Positions 1-43,443 of a DNA stretch of 64,000 nucleotides are shown here, piece by piece. The DNA is from Pyxicephalus adspersus (taxonomy: Eukaryota; Chordata; Amphibia; Anura; Pyxicephalidae): NCBI RefSeq assembly GCF_032062135.1, contig NC_092859.1, positions 30,077,824 to 30,141,823 on the forward strand. Reading direction: 5' to 3'. Every line of letters starts with the position of its first letter. Within the stretch, counting starts at the first letter, position 1. The notes under the pieces were generated by a model, which saw only the letters and a program-made list of their open reading frames with translations, did no database searches and was not told the DNA's origin. The position numbers and the translations under genes are program-made.

Positions 1-818
1 TTGTACATTGTCCCCGCAGACTCTAGCCTTGAAATGAGTGGTTTGTTATGAACTAGGCCATGTTCTGCACAATAATTCTCTGGAGAGCTCCAGGTTGCGT
101 GCTATAGAGTGTGCAATTCAATGCTTGTTTTTTTTTTTTTTTTTTTGACCTTGGCTTTTTGTATATTATACTTAATAGGTGCTATGTATAGCAGAATACA
201 TAATAAATCGTATGGGGGGGAAATAAAGGTCAAGGCCAGGGCCTGAATGGGTATTCAACCTGATTATAAAACCTATAAGGTAACCCTGAGTATCCAATTA
301 TTGTTATAATATGTTGGTACACTGTTACATTAGGTCTGGATGTGTTTTTTTAAAGTGGAACCCAAACTAAAAAACCCAGAACCCCCAAAAAAAAACAAAA
401 AAAAAAAAAAACTTTGCAATGAGTTTGAACTGGAGTCCTGCAGCAGGCTTACTTCATTGCTGAGGATTTACATCTTTCAGTTGTACCCAAGAAACCCATA
501 TCCACTTCACACATTGTCTGTTTCTCCATATTTTTTTTTCCTCCAAGGTTCCTTGATAAATGTGACATTGAAAACACTGATAAAATGTAAATGAAAACAC
601 TAATAAAACGTATAGGTCTATTTTAACTTTTGACTTCTCCTTTGCATACTATAGGGGTATGGGTTGGGGATGAATCAACATAACAGAATTCAAGGTCAAG
701 TTAGTTGTATTGGGTTGCTTTTAAATGAAGTCTGTACTGTTTTGGTACTTCTTGACCTGCATCTCATTGTCCTGGTGAGTCCAAATGGAGAGTTGCAGAA
801 ATGTGACCTGTATGGAAC

Positions 819-1158
819 ACATTATTATTATACAGTATTTATATAGTTCTGGCATATTACGCATGGCTGTACAAAGCCCATAGTCATGTCACTAGCTGGC
901 TCACAGTATAATGTCGCTACCATAGTCATATGTAAATAATACAGTCTAAGGAGAATTTTAGAGGGAAGCCAATTAACCTAACTGCTAATAATGTTTTTGG
1001 AATGTGGGAGAAAACCAGAGTGCCCTGGAAGAAACCCACACAAACACGGGGAGATCCTGCAAACTCCATGCAGATCGTGTTCTGGTTAAAGTTTCAACCC
1101 AGCGACCCAGCGCTCCAAAAGCCAGATTGCTAACCACTGAGCAACCATGCTGCTCGCA
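819..1158 (-). repeat. tRNA-derived SINE
   Basis: Read on the minus strand, the head has a Pol III A-box-like GGTTGCTCAGTGG (within 1125-1146) and a decayed B box GGGTTGAAAC (1091-1100). The body carries the GGAGTTTGCA and CCCGTGTTTGTGTGGGTTTC blocks, and the tail ends in ATA/ATT units near 821-830. I recognise this as a very abundant frog dispersed repeat; the family name is not asserted. Confidence 0.75.
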
Positions 1159-2548
1159 CCATGCTGCACATGTGCATTGATTAAGTTTCTGCACTTTCTG
1201 GTGCAAGAAGCCCTGTCTAAACAGCTTAAATGGACCTTTTCCTGAAGTTTCCCTAAGAATCACATAACCCCTCTTTTTTTTATTTATTTATTTTTTTTTC
1301 CTTTCATAAAAATAATTAACACCACACCAAGCAGCTGTTTGATGTTTTCAGCAGGCCTCGCTGAGGTGTGATTAAGTTCAAAAATCCCCTTAGTAGTTTT
1401 CTGTTCCTAGCTTGCAAAGAAAGGCAGCTAGACTCGGGCACTTGACCTCTGGTGTACCTTGACCCGAGTTTGCCTTATCGAGTAGAGCTGCTTTTACTCT
1501 AGTTCTGAAAACTCTGGTGCTGAGTGACACAGGATTAAATTACTCCTCTTTAACTCCTAGGCGCCAGCATGTTTAAACCTTTGCAGTGGGCTCTGTGCCA
1601 AAAAAGCAGGCTACTGGAAAAAAAGGGACAAAGATTTTTTTCACCCCTGGTAAATTATAAAAATTACATGGTAAGTAAGCCCCCTCCCCACCACCACAGT
1701 AGTCTGTTTAGGGATAATGTGCTACTTCATGTATCTGCTACTTCTTTGGCTCTTGAAATGTTGTGACGGCTTTCCGCAAAACTAATTCTTTAAATCTGTA
1801 CAGTTTTATTGGAAACAGTCCTGGGTTAGAAAAGCTAAGGCGATGGTTCACGTATTGATTTCCTTATTTAGTAATAGGATTTTTTGTTTTATGTATTGGC
1901 ATTCTATTGCTGTTTGGAGTAGGACAGTTCTGCTGTGAATGATCAGGTGAAGGGAAACTGCACCCAAACGGCTAAATGGATCAGAGGAGAGACGCTCCTT
2001 CTCCTCCCTGTCTTCTAGTACAGGTAGCATAAGGATAAGGGGCTTTGAGGCATAAATATATTTTAAGCATGCCACAATGTGCACAATGCTGTCATTTTCT
2101 GTTATTGTTAAAAACACATTCTTGAACTTCAGGAAAAATTGTTTGCCTAGGCAGTCTGCTGCAGGCAGGAACAACAACCATTTCTTTGGTCTTCTCTTTG
2201 GGAGCACAGCCAAGAACTGCACAGGCGACACGGTTTACATGATTCTGTATAAATAATATATATTTATATATATGTATGTGTTTGTTGTGAATGGTTTATG
2301 TATGATTTTTTTTACTTTTTTTTTTTTTTTTTTGTAAAATTTGAATGTTTATATACTTCCCATCAGATTTGAGCATGTGTTTGACAGACTATTGGAGAGT
2401 GTGAAAAAAGAAACCTCTTTAAATGTTGTTGCTTGCTAATAGGAAATGTGTCCTGATGGCAATAGAAACATGTGTATCCTTCTGGATCAACCATCAATAA
2501 TGTGTTCTTTATTCTTTCTTCTAGGTACTTAGTGTGTTCTTAATTCTG

Positions 2549-2564
2549 CAGTGCCCCCTACTGG
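2549..2564 (-). promoter_or_regulatory. candidate CTCF-binding site
   Basis: The minus strand reads CCAGTAGGGGGCACTG, matching all 16 positions of the CTCF core consensus CCASYAGRKGGCRSYR. It lies in KDM7A intronic or upstream sequence. Occupancy cannot be judged from sequence. Confidence 0.55.
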
Positions 2565-5500
2565 AATATCTGGTTGAATTACCCTCAAGTTACCCCCAAC
2601 AATGACCAGTACCTACCGGGAGTGTCTTTTACTCAACTGTGGGACTGTGCTGATGACTCCAGTCTGGTTTATCTTCACTATGAAGTGGACCACTATGCAT
2701 ATGACCAGGAATGCTTATATAGCAAAACATTTAGAAATGTCTACAAGGAAATTTTAACATACAATCGTTGCATTCCTATTGGCATTTAAAAGTGAACTCC
2801 AGGCGCGCAACTGAATTCAACCAAGTTCTTTCTGATCCTTAGGATTTTATATGCCAATCTTTAAAAACCTGATCTTCATCTTTAACACAAATATAATTTT
2901 GTGATAAGATTCTTCATACCCTACATTGGAGGCCAGCTTGTGTTCAGGTTAAGCTAGCACTTTTGAGCTGGTAATATCAAATATGAGTCTGAGGAATTAC
3001 TTTAACATGGACCCTAGTTGATTGTAAAACATGGCTCCATACGCCATAACATTGGTGCTTAAAGGTGATCTTCAAGTGCGAGCCTGAGATTTCATCAACT
3101 CCTAAAAAAAAATATATGCAATATTTTTGAGCATAGTCCTTGCTTATCATTCTGTTGGTAATTAAAGTGGACCCATGGACAGACTATGGACATTAAACCA
3201 TTTACATACAGTTATCAAACAGTAAAGGAGAAAACAGGCTCACAATGACCTTTCTAGTTGCTTGTACTGTTACATAATTCATTCTCAATGTTGACTGGAA
3301 ACCACATGTGGGCAGACTATAAACCCTCTAAAGACCTTCAGTATATCTCATAACTGCCTTGCTATGTGGCCACAAAATTGTATTGGCTTTTTAACCCCCC
3401 CCACCTCAAGCGTGAACATATGTTCTTTACTGTACACGCTGTAACCATTGTTTCCTAGAAAAACTCCTTTCTATAAACCCATCTGTTTAGGCGTTCTGCA
3501 TACAAAACTTAGCTTTGCCCACTTTGCCCTGCATTTCTTTTAATGACTTTGTAGCTTACTTGTAGGACAAGGGTTTGCTGCTGTGCCAGTTGGGTCCATT
3601 AAGTAAGGAATTTTAATCTAGGAGGTTGTAAAATCCTTAGTAATTACCCCACTGAACTCATGGGATTTTGGCAATGACTGCAAAGAGTTGTAAACGTACA
3701 TACAACTCCCTCACGCTGGCACCAAAATGATCAGCATCATGATTTGTGTAAATATTAGAAGATCCCTTCTGCTTTTCCCAGCGATAGACAAACCTGCTCA
3801 AATCCGTGTAGAACAAGTACTATTTGCAGATGGAGAAACTCTTCAAATGGTAGGAGTCTAGGCAGTAGACATAGCTGCTATTCAATCATTGTAAGAATTC
3901 ATGCCCTCACTATAATATCTGATATGTATCCTATCCATACATTTTCTACAAACAAACTTGTATAAGCAAAATGAGAAAATATAAATAAAAAGCATGCAGT
4001 AAATTTCTGCAATACATTCACATTTCCCCATGCTTTATCCTGGTAAAATTGTTTAAAAGATGTAGAAAAATACCTTTTGATCTGCCAGAAATCTAGTGTA
4101 TTTTAAATACCTGTTTGAGGTAGCAACTCGCGGAGTAGTGAAATCCCCACTATTGTTGTCAGCCCTGCGTGCCAGTCTACAAAATGCCATCCATATCCTC
4201 CCTCACTTGTCCATCACCACTTTGTGGATGTTATCTCCAGCCCTATTTATTTTGTCACCCTATCCTATTACAGTCCATTGCTGTCCCCATCAAATTCCCA
4301 CCTGCCCCTATTGTATATTGAAATAATTGTAAATGTAACCTTTGCACTGCTGAGGATGTAAACTTGCCTCTATTTGCTATATCAACGTAGTATGTATATG
4401 CTCCCCTTCCATGTACACTTATAGGACATCAGGCCATCCACTGATCCTAAACATACAACCCTACATCTTTAGGAATTGACTTGCCTAAAAGCTACTCCTG
4501 CAAGAATTGTTATAGAATTTTTATCTATTTTATTTCTACAGAACCAATGTTGGGTTATAGAAACATGATGATGGGACTTAGAGGAGGAGAGGGAGTCCCA
4601 AATGAAATGCAGCCAGTAGTAAATCAGCAGGATCAGAATCCTTCTCTCTTTTTGGTTACAGTATACTATTTCACTACAAAAGCACAACTTTATATTCCAA
4701 GTTAAAAACGCATTTAGACTACCGGTACATATCCGTGAATTGACATATCTTTGTTGATCCAGAAACTCCTAAACTACTCCATAGCTAATACTGTGACCAG
4801 CCTCACTGCTCTCTGAGTACAGATTAGTCAGGTAACTTCATCTTGAATGGTCAGTAATGGAGCATCATTAGATCATCAAAAGAGTTTGTTGCTTCTTCTT
4901 CTCCTCTTCTTTGTTTCCATTGTTTGATTAGAGTGTTGCTATAACAAAAATAACTGCTATGTTTTGCATGCATGCCTATGCTAGTTGCCTGTCTGAACAG
5001 TTACCTTCAAAACTTTAAACAGACCTGGATTTCATATGCAAGAATGGAAAGAAAGTTGGAAATGCTTATCTGCATGCTTGTTCTATGTCGGCCATATAAA
5101 GTTTTTAAAACAAGTAGACTGCATGATGGCCAAATTTATTATTTGTACCATCTTCGTACAGGTTGACTTTGGGTCATGTGTGATGCATAGATTGCACCAT
5201 GGAGTTTTGTCTCCTCGTGTTTGAAATGCCATCTTTTCCTATTGTCTGTCTCCATACTGTAGAATGCTGATTACAGATCGTCCGTAACCATTTTACAGAT
5301 GGGCCCTAATGAGCATTAGGCACAGCTGCCAATGAAATGGCTAACACAGATGTGCCGAAAGTTAATTCTTGGCCGAGGGCTCATCGTTTTGGTCACCAGC
5401 CAAGTCAGGAGTGGTTTTCTGAACATCTGTGTGGTATTCTCCTCAAGGCCTGGCTTCAACAAACACTTGACCTTGTAGCCTCTGATTTCTATCAACAATT

Positions 5501-7665
5501 GTTTTTTTCCTAATTAATATATGCATGCTAATGATTAATAGAGAAGTCCTCAGAGGTCTGTTTAAGGTGCAACTAGGCGCTCAACAAAATGTCCAAAGTG
5601 CTTAAAGGTGAATGCCAACCAAACCATTAAATACACAATTCATGTGTGTTTATAGGAATATTCTTACCTGCCAAAAAATGTGTTTTTTTTATCCACCCAG
5701 TTCTGGGATTTACAAAGCCTGGGATCACAACACACACAGTCTAGTGTAGTAGTTAAAGCCGATCTTTCCTTTGCAGTAGGGCTACTGCAGGGGTTAACTT
5801 GTATATGCCCAGTAGGAACATTTTACAAGAACATTTTACTTTACTTCCCCCCCTTTGCACTCATCGCCATCACCCTACAATGTTACTGCTTCATAAGTTT
5901 TATTGCTGCCTGATATTGATGATTAAGTCCTCCAATACTCATATCTTTTAGTTGTCTGCTTTTCAGGTTTTATCTTGTTCTTCCATTTTGTATTTTTGCA
6001 GTTCAACTTCATTTGCAATATGGAAAGGGGTTCTTGTAATACATTGTATATGTTAAAATATGTACAGTTACAACAGTGCATTTGTTCTTTATTACCTCTC
6101 TCACTGTGTGGTGGCCGTGGACATCTTCACCCGGTTCTCCTGGCTTCTTGCATGCACATGGGAGATTATTAATTTCCAGTGCCTGGGATAATGCCAGGAT
6201 TCACAGCATGATATATTAAAGAAAAAAAAAAAGATTACAAATGGGCAGCTAATTTTTTTTTTTTTTTTCAGAAGAGGCATAACCTGTCCCTTCCTCAATA
6301 ATGAACCTGCCCGCTCAGTTTATTTTGCTTAAATTTAGTTCGACTTTAAAAGGGGCTGTGCAAGTTTTAGATGGAGAGAGAGAACAGTCTGAAGGCAAAC
6401 AGCTAGGGCTGTGCTCTTAGACCCTTTTTTTATTCTTTTTAAAAATGCATAGTAAAAAAAAAAATGATTACATTTACACCAAACCAATACAGCTTCTCTT
6501 TAAACTGACAAATATTTTTTTATTTTCTCTCTTCTTTGTGTTAGAATGTTTTGTTGCATGCTTTAATTGCTGTAATTGATGCTCAGCATTACATCTATTG
6601 TTTTCATCTGCTAGGTGCACCATTATGTTGTGTATACTGCATTGCTTCTTACAACTTATTTTCTGTCCTTGTATAAGATTGTTTATTGGATGATTCTGCA
6701 TTGGTACTCATTTTAAGTTAGGAATTGCATGCACCATTGAGGAGGCAATTGTCCTTGTTTGTTCGATGGATTCATGTAGAATTTGTTTTATAGCTCTGCC
6801 TTATTCCTGTGATATTTAATAATCCAGAGGCAAACTGAACTGTAAAGAAATTAGGATGTATTCTATATCAGTAGGAAAAGCACCACATTCAGTCCTTCTT
6901 TGACTGCTGTAAGGTTGATGTCCAGATTTAGTATTATGTTTACATCCAAACTTAAACTGGCATGGTAGGGCTGACAGGGTAGTTTTGGCAAAAATGTCCC
7001 TGCATGTTTCTAAATAGGTATCCACGCAGGGTGCACAGGACAATGCTGGATTTCTGGCAGAATTAACCAATAATTTGTTCACCTGATAAATAAGATTCAA
7101 CAAAGATTACCTGGTCTCTGATTAATCATTTTTTTTGAAAATGAAACCGAAAGAGAAGGTGCTTACCTTTTGTTTGGGTATACCCTATGTTACCCATGAT
7201 GTCCTCTGATACTAGTGGCATCCCTTAAATTATGCCTTGGTAATTTATTTTGTGTCTTAAGCATGATTTCTACCTGCTGCCAAAAATGTTTGGTTATTTC
7301 TTTTGTCCTAGCTGATTGTTCCACTCCTAATGTTTTTAAAAAAGGTTTCTGGGGAAAGGTGTTTAATAATCTAAAATTGGCTGCCTTTGCATTGTATTCT
7401 ATCAGCTCACTATGAGGGTCCACTTTAATTTCCAAGAAGTCATCAATTCTGTAAAGAACTATTCAGTTACAATCATGCCCATGGTGCCACTGTGTTCTGG
7501 AAACCACTCCGAAGGAATGACATTGTTTTTTTTTCCTGGTTCAGAAATAATCTAAAATATGTTGACTTTTACCCCACACTTGTCAGGGTATAGGTCCTGG
7601 GTTCCTTTCATTGTTTTTGGCTCATTCTTTGCAATCAGTAACTTTTCCTTTTTGTCTTCCTGTAG

Positions 7666-37153
<29,488 letters not shown>

Positions 37154-38840
37154 CACCTTCAGCTTTTCATCATTCTACGTGGATATAACAGTATTGAATA
37201 GAGCCCAGGCCTGGAGCCTTTTGCTCTTCCTCTACCAAGGGTGGGCAAAGAAGTGCCACACCAAACACTGCCTGACGAACAAAGAAGTTTTCCCATTTAT
37301 ATATATATATATTTTTTTCCCTCAAGGCTTTCACTGTGCCACGCCTGCTCAGCAATAACCGGAGGATAATTATCAAAACAGATTTCCTAAAATCGCAGGT
37401 AGTTGATGACCTACCTTCAAAGTTGGAAAACCATTTTTTAGCTTTTCCAATTGTTATCTGAGGTTTTGTGTTTTCTGCTACTTGGGTTAGAGTGGGGAAA
37501 AAAGGGGGCACAAAGGTGCTTGGCATTCATTTATAATTTATTTTAGACAGAGTTCCAAATGATTTTTTTATTGCTTTTTTTTTTTTTTAAGAAAATCATT
37601 TGGATTTTTTAATAATAATTTATTTCAAAGACGGAGGGTCTTAATAATTTTTAGATTTTAAGCAATGTGAAAATATTTTGTTTGACTTTTTTTTTTTTTC
37701 TCTTGTGTGATGAAAGGGAGGGCCACGAATTTGGGAAGATTTCATGCTTTTCTTTTTACTTGATATTCAGGTGTAGTCTTAAACAGGGATTTGATTTTAT
37801 TTTCTTCTCATTTTTTAATGTAAATTAAGACAATAACATAATTTTAATTTGTTTTTAATGTAAGCTATTGGAGGTGTCGCAGCCGAGCAAAAGTTAACAC
37901 TGTATTCTATTTATGTGTGGAGCTGATCTTATTTTATAAAGATCCCTCTTTGCTCTTCCCGGGAGATATAAGGGCTAATTTTGCTATGTATATATTGCTT
38001 TTTAAATCCTCATTCTCTGCGTACAATAATTTTTGTGTCCTAGCTTCTCCCTAGCATTCATAGAGCAGATATTTGGTGCTAGAAAGGCACGCGTGCTGGT
38101 CTTGGTTTTCTTTCATGGATTGCAGTGTCAGTACATTCGAGTATTTTTTTGCTTCCCACTTGGCCTATGTTGACCACTCATTTTTAAAAGCCTGCAAATG
38201 GACTTAAACAAACAAAAAAAAATGCAGTGCAGTGAAGTATCTAGATAGAACCCTCAGGCTTTGATATTCCAGTCATGGTGTTTTTATCCCTAGCTGTTGT
38301 CCCTGACATGAGTTCTGTTATTTTTAATTTTTTTAATATCTATTATTATTATTTTTAAGCTTTAACTCGATGATATAGACATTATTTTAAACAAGCAGCC
38401 TTTCAATAAAACCACACGAATCTCAGGGCAATGAATTCGGAAGTTTGCAGACAGGTGCCAGGTACCTCATGAATCGGGTTGTGTCAACCCTTTGCCCCTT
38501 CTCCCTTTTTTTTTTTTTTTTTTTTTTTCCTCAACAACCTTACTTGGCATTAAATTGTTTTAGCGTTGGCTCACAAAAGAAAAGGACTGCCACACTCTGA
38601 GCCATTTTACCTTCTGTAAATTATTTTTCTTTTTGTTTTTAAAGTATTGTATTTTTTGATGTTTATTTTTATGTTTTTACTGTTATGTTTTTGTATATGT
38701 ATGCATTCACCTAATCCAATTTCTGTGCCAGTTTTTTTGCATTTGCAAGTGAGCGCCAGTTTTGATTCTCTTGTATATAAAGTGAAATCTAGATTTTGTA
38801 TTTCATGTAATATAAAATTAAATATTTAACGCTTCATGTG
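37154..38840 (+). other. KDM7A: KDM7A 3' UTR (minimum likely extent)
   Basis: No coding potential; very T-rich. AATAAA occurs at 38405-38410 and ATTAAA at 38817-38822. The second is followed by a strongly GT/T-rich stretch with a (GT)n run near 38890, a plausible poly(A) site. Mammalian KDM7A 3' UTRs are several kb long, so the UTR may continue; another AATAAA lies near 39841. Confidence 0.6.
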
Positions 38841-41800
38841 ACTTTATTTTCTGCTTGTAATATGGTTTTTTCTTTTACCCCATTTTTTGTGTGTGTGTGT
38901 GTTTAGCAACAATCCACAATCATTTATGTTCAGGGGAAAATTGGGCTCTGCCAGTCATCTTATATATTTAGGTTCCTGTTCAGTTACTACAAAGGCATTT
39001 TTTAATCTGTCCTAAAAATATTCCTTTGCATCTCTTTACAGTCTTGGATCTAGTGTTTTGATGTCCTAATAATCCTCCAAATAGCTACCAACTTGCTACT
39101 GTACTAGATAACTTAAAATTACTTTAGATTTTGACCTAAGGCTTAATTTTAATTAGCAATTAAAATGCAGTTGCATTCCCTGTCCCTAAAACATAAAGCT
39201 TTTGTAAGCATTTGCAGCTTTAACAATAATTGGCCTAAAGCTCTGACCCTCTGAAAGCCAGTGCACAGCCATTTCCATTCAGGATGATCAGATGCTGCTA
39301 CTATCTTTTTAAGCATCTTGTTACTGGCCCCTAGTAGTTCAGTAAATGCAAAACCGATGTCTTTATTAGCACTGCCCCCCTGGGTTTGGTCAGCAGAGCA
39401 ATTGGCTTTGCCCCATCCACAGCCTTTGTTGGCAACCAATGCAAATGCACTCAACAAAGGCCATGAGATGCTTGTTCACCTGTCACATGTGATGCACAGA
39501 CCCAGCTCTTAGCATCCAGTCACTAAGTATTTTGGCTGCTTGAGAAGTGATGACACCATTATTATAATGCAAGAGTTTTAGCCGACAGGGCTGTAAATTT
39601 GAAAACTTTAATGGTGTGCAGTGTTAAGCCAGGCCTTTTTGAAATATATTGTAGGTGCATTGCAGCCCCTGTATTGTGAGCCAAATCTTCAGTAACCACC
39701 CAAAAACAGCCGGTGGTTACTGAAAAGTGCCGGGTGGTGCACCCAGCTTAAAGGGGCTGGGGAGAACACTGGGTGTGTCAACCGTAGATGGGTAGAAAGG
39801 CTATAAAGGCTTCATTTGCAAACTTTGTTTAGGTTCTCTTCAATAAAAGTACTAAAATACAATTGGATATTTTGAATGTTGGCCTTTTTTCCCTCCTCAA
39901 CTCATAATTTTAATTTGTTTCTATTCACAATTTTTATTTCTATTTGCCATTTGTTTTAATCTTAATTTTGCAGTGATTCTGTTTATATCACCTGTCTGTA
40001 TCCTGGGCTTTCTGTAATGTGTAACATACAACTTGCATTGACTTTTCCAATCCCACTCCTTTTGTATCAGCAAAAGAGGATATTTATTAGTTGGATTGAA
40101 AAAATAAACCAAAGAAATACATTCTCAGCGAAAACAGCTCAGAGTGTCTCAAAGGTCCATTTGCTGGGATGGCAAGTGGTTTCAACAAATCCATCTGAAC
40201 ATTAACTTGCTGCTTTTTTATTTTCTCCCATTATCAGTGTTAACACAAACCACTAAGAACATTGTAAAGTGTTGGCCCTAACTGGGACCATAGGTTTTTC
40301 AAGTTGTGTTTCTAAATAACTGTTGTGTTTCACTTGAGATTTACTGTTTGCTATTTTTTATCCTCATCAGACTTCCACCTTTTTATAGAAGTTTGGGGAT
40401 GTGGGGGATTGTCCACCTTTCTGCTTTTTTTTTATTTGCAGGACTGTCATTTGCACTGGATACAGTTGACCGTACCCTAGATTGATTTTGGAGGACCTTA
40501 TGAAACTTGTTTTTATGATCTTAGGATACTGAATTTTATTCAGTAAATACCAAATGTGATTCTGCCTACAAACGTTTATAGTAGTAACAGAAAATGAACA
40601 TTTTTAGCCAATCACAGGAATTTTTTTACTGTAAAATTTCTCCTTATTTTTCAGTCTTTGCCCTTTGTATGACTTTGTATTGAGCTTCAAAGCTACCACA
40701 GAGCACCTCAGTTACTTACCTATGCAGCCTAAACTAAACTACAAATGCCTACGTATACATCGCTATATATGAGCCACAAAAGAAAACCTTGTTAAACGTT
40801 TGTGTAATTGTACAGGGGGAGGGGGGGTTGTTTCTTTCCTTTTTATTGTGAAAGTTAAATCATGCTCTGGGACCTACAAAATCTTTACAGTGAAAACTAC
40901 AGACTGAAAATGGTTTTTATTACTGTACAAGAAAATATCACTGGATTGATCTCACTTCGACACAATGATCACACATTTAATTTGGTGTAATATGACCAAA
41001 TGACTGTGTTTTGATATTAAATGTTTTGTTAGTCGTAGGTGAACAGGATACACAATGAACTTTGCCACAAACAATTGAATCTTTTTACCAATGTAAAATT
41101 TACATTTATAAAGGTTTAGAATTTTTTCACATAAAGTAACTTTAACACATTCCCTTTAATAACGTTGCTCCTATTATATTAAGTACTTGTTTAAAAACAG
41201 TGTTGCATGAAGAAACCGTTTTTGGATGTATGTATGGAAATAGTATATTCCTATTGGGGTATATGACCACATAGGAAAAAGGAAATCTGCCAGTTAAGAT
41301 ATGGGGTCCTCGGTGTGCACCCAATCACTAAAATTGGAATCTAAACAAAAATTGGGGTGAAAATTGCAAGTATTTTAGTATCCCCTATTTTATTAACTCA
41401 TTTGTGCAGTATTTCTCTTTTAGTTAGACTCTTTATAATCTTTTGTGATGCAGTCATGGAGGGGGTCACCTTTAACTAGCTTTAAAGAGAAATATTTAAA
41501 AACCTTTTTATACTTATCCTGTTCACCTGCAGGCAGGAATTAGTGTGTGTTAAAGGAAAAATCTCTTTAATTTTTTTTTAATTTAATACAGTGGCTCTAG
41601 GAGCACACCAAAATATTGTGAGTGATTTAACTTTTTTTCATGTGTATAAGTCAGTAAACCTTGTATTCTATAACTTTCAGAAAATAATTTCCCTTAATTT
41701 ATATGTATCTTATAGCTGTAAAATCCTTTTTTCCTTTTGTTTCATCAGAATTGTGTGCTCTCAACTTTTGAATGTGTAAATATCAGATGTGTAAATAAGG

Positions 41801-43378
41801 GCTTGTTTGAGACTAAACAAAAATCTTGAATCACCTCACTTTTTTGTGTTTGTGTTTCTTTACTAGGAACTAATAAATTGTACATAAGACATTTCATATC
41901 ATACATGGAGCTTGGAGGACCACTTCATATGATAAAGCTTGTCCAATGTGATATGGACAGACCTGTCCCTTCCAAGTTTGGCTTTAAAATGATATAAAAA
42001 TATATATTAATGTAAACTATTTACTGTCCATACAGTAGCTGTCCCTGTCATCCATTATTCATAATCAGACCTGCTTTTTAACATTAAATGTATGATGTAT
42101 CAAGCAATGCTGCCCATATAATTGGCATTCTACATAAGTGATGTAATGCACAGTGTGTTGAAGAAAGACAATAAGCACCTTCAGGAGGTAGAGCCTCAAG
42201 ACACAATCCATAAAATATGAGTGAGGTTTTAATTGGTATGTTACAGTGCAGAGAAAAAGATATGTAGAAGTTCACAAATATAACATTTATTTCTATAAAA
42301 GATCGAACACAGATTGTATAAACGCCCAACACATATCAGGAGCTGATATTTGCCCATTTAGCCAAGGCTTGTGGTTTTGGATTATGTATACTGTATTTTA
42401 TTTGTGGCTAACGGACAAAACTTGGCAACCCATTGTGGTCATTGCAAGCGTACCTCCTAACCACAGATAAAATTCAAACATCATTTAAGAAACCTGTGCT
42501 GGTAATTCTGAATGCCTTGGAAGAATGCTAGTTTCCAGGGCCATGCTGCAAATCTTTTTAAGGCACTGATCCAGAACAAGCATTCAAATCCCAAAATGCA
42601 TTATACAGCTAGTATGAGTACCTTAATTTGTCTTTATTGTTGCAATCCCTTCCACCTCTGAATGAGGTAAGTTAACACTGTGAGCCAGCAGGCTTATGCT
42701 CAATGCCATCATTATTGGTCTATCGGTGTGTACTTACTGACTGGGCAAGTGAGATAAATGATTATTTTATTGGACCTATGAGCAGCCTGGGTTGCTTAAA
42801 TGCAATACAACTAAAAGCATGTAAATGCTTACCAAAGAACACAACCCATGTATAGACCTCCTATTCAGGTCACTTGTACTATTCCTAGATTTTCCAAGGG
42901 TTGCCATGCAGAAGAACATAGGTGGCTCATAATAAAAGAATTTAGTTTGTCATTTTGATGCTATTCCCATTGAATTTACTATGGTATTTATAAAACCACA
43001 AAAAAATAAAGTGCAGCAGTAAATTGCAGCAATTTAGGAACTTATTAGGCAGTGTTATTGAATGGCTTCCAATAATGATACCACAGCAGTAACCCAATAA
43101 TGTCTATGATACCTGGGCGATGCTTCCTGCTGCCTTGCAATGATTTTGCCCCTATCAGGCAAACACTTAGTGCTTAATAAATAAGGAAAGCCTTTTTATA
43201 ATTATAAAGGAGAGCAATAAACCAGATATAAAATTAGGATAATGCAGCAATAAATATGCAGTGCTGCATTTTTGGGGATTTATAAATTTGCTTGCATCTT
43301 TCAATATCTACTAGTCAAGTGTGTCTGCTTTATGGGAACATTGCCAAATTCATTTTCTTCTGGTATGCCACATCTTGT
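38841..43378. other. convergent intergenic region / 3' UTRs
   Basis: Lies between the stops of two convergent genes and should hold any further KDM7A 3' UTR and the transporter's 3' UTR. Only the inverted MITE at 39675-39771 was recognised. Short open frames show no family similarity. Confidence 0.6.
39675..39771 (-). mobile_element. short TIR MITE, copy 2 (inverted, partial)
   Basis: On the minus strand from 39771 it reads CAGTGTTCTCCCCAGCCCC, then a GTGCACCACCCGGCAC block, as in copy 1 at 32514. It contains a perfect 11-bp-arm hairpin (39690-39700 / 39712-39722). The far end is missing. Confidence 0.6.
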
Positions 43379-43443
43379 CTAGTATGTCTTAACTTCCTGA
43401 GGAACAACTTCCAGCAGCACTTGTAGTTTCATCGTCAGGAAAT
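43379..43443 (-). CDS. xCT-like transporter exon 12 (C-terminus and stop)
   Basis: Acceptor ATCTCCTAG; phase matches exon 11. Encodes [21 protein letters not shown] then TAG at 43381-43379. LLEVVP with acidic residues after it is the usual C-terminus of xCT and b0,+AT. Confidence 0.9.

Larger units (their letters stand above)
1..7665. other. KDM7A upstream intron; PHD exons not found
   Basis: I looked for the cysteine/histidine spacing of the KDM7A PHD finger and its DIDLYHCPNC-like end on the plus strand and found no match. The stretch holds T-runs (127-146, near 2314), a SINE at 819-1158, a CTCF-like site at 2549-2564 and otherwise AT-rich sequence with nothing recognised. The only open frames are short and lack similarity. 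Confidence 0.7.

Noticed and set aside
721..780. LDLHLIVL segment followed by GGTGAGT, resembling the end of the PHD exon
   Set aside because: The cysteines and histidines of the PHD finger are absent and the frame does not fit the split-Met junction.
1081..1158. tRNA gene
   Set aside because: A- and B-box-like motifs exist but the cloverleaf is not formed; they belong to the SINE head.
2574..2789. 71-codon frame near the CTCF-like site
   Set aside because: No recognisable motif, no splice sites with supporting homology, and no match to KDM7A.
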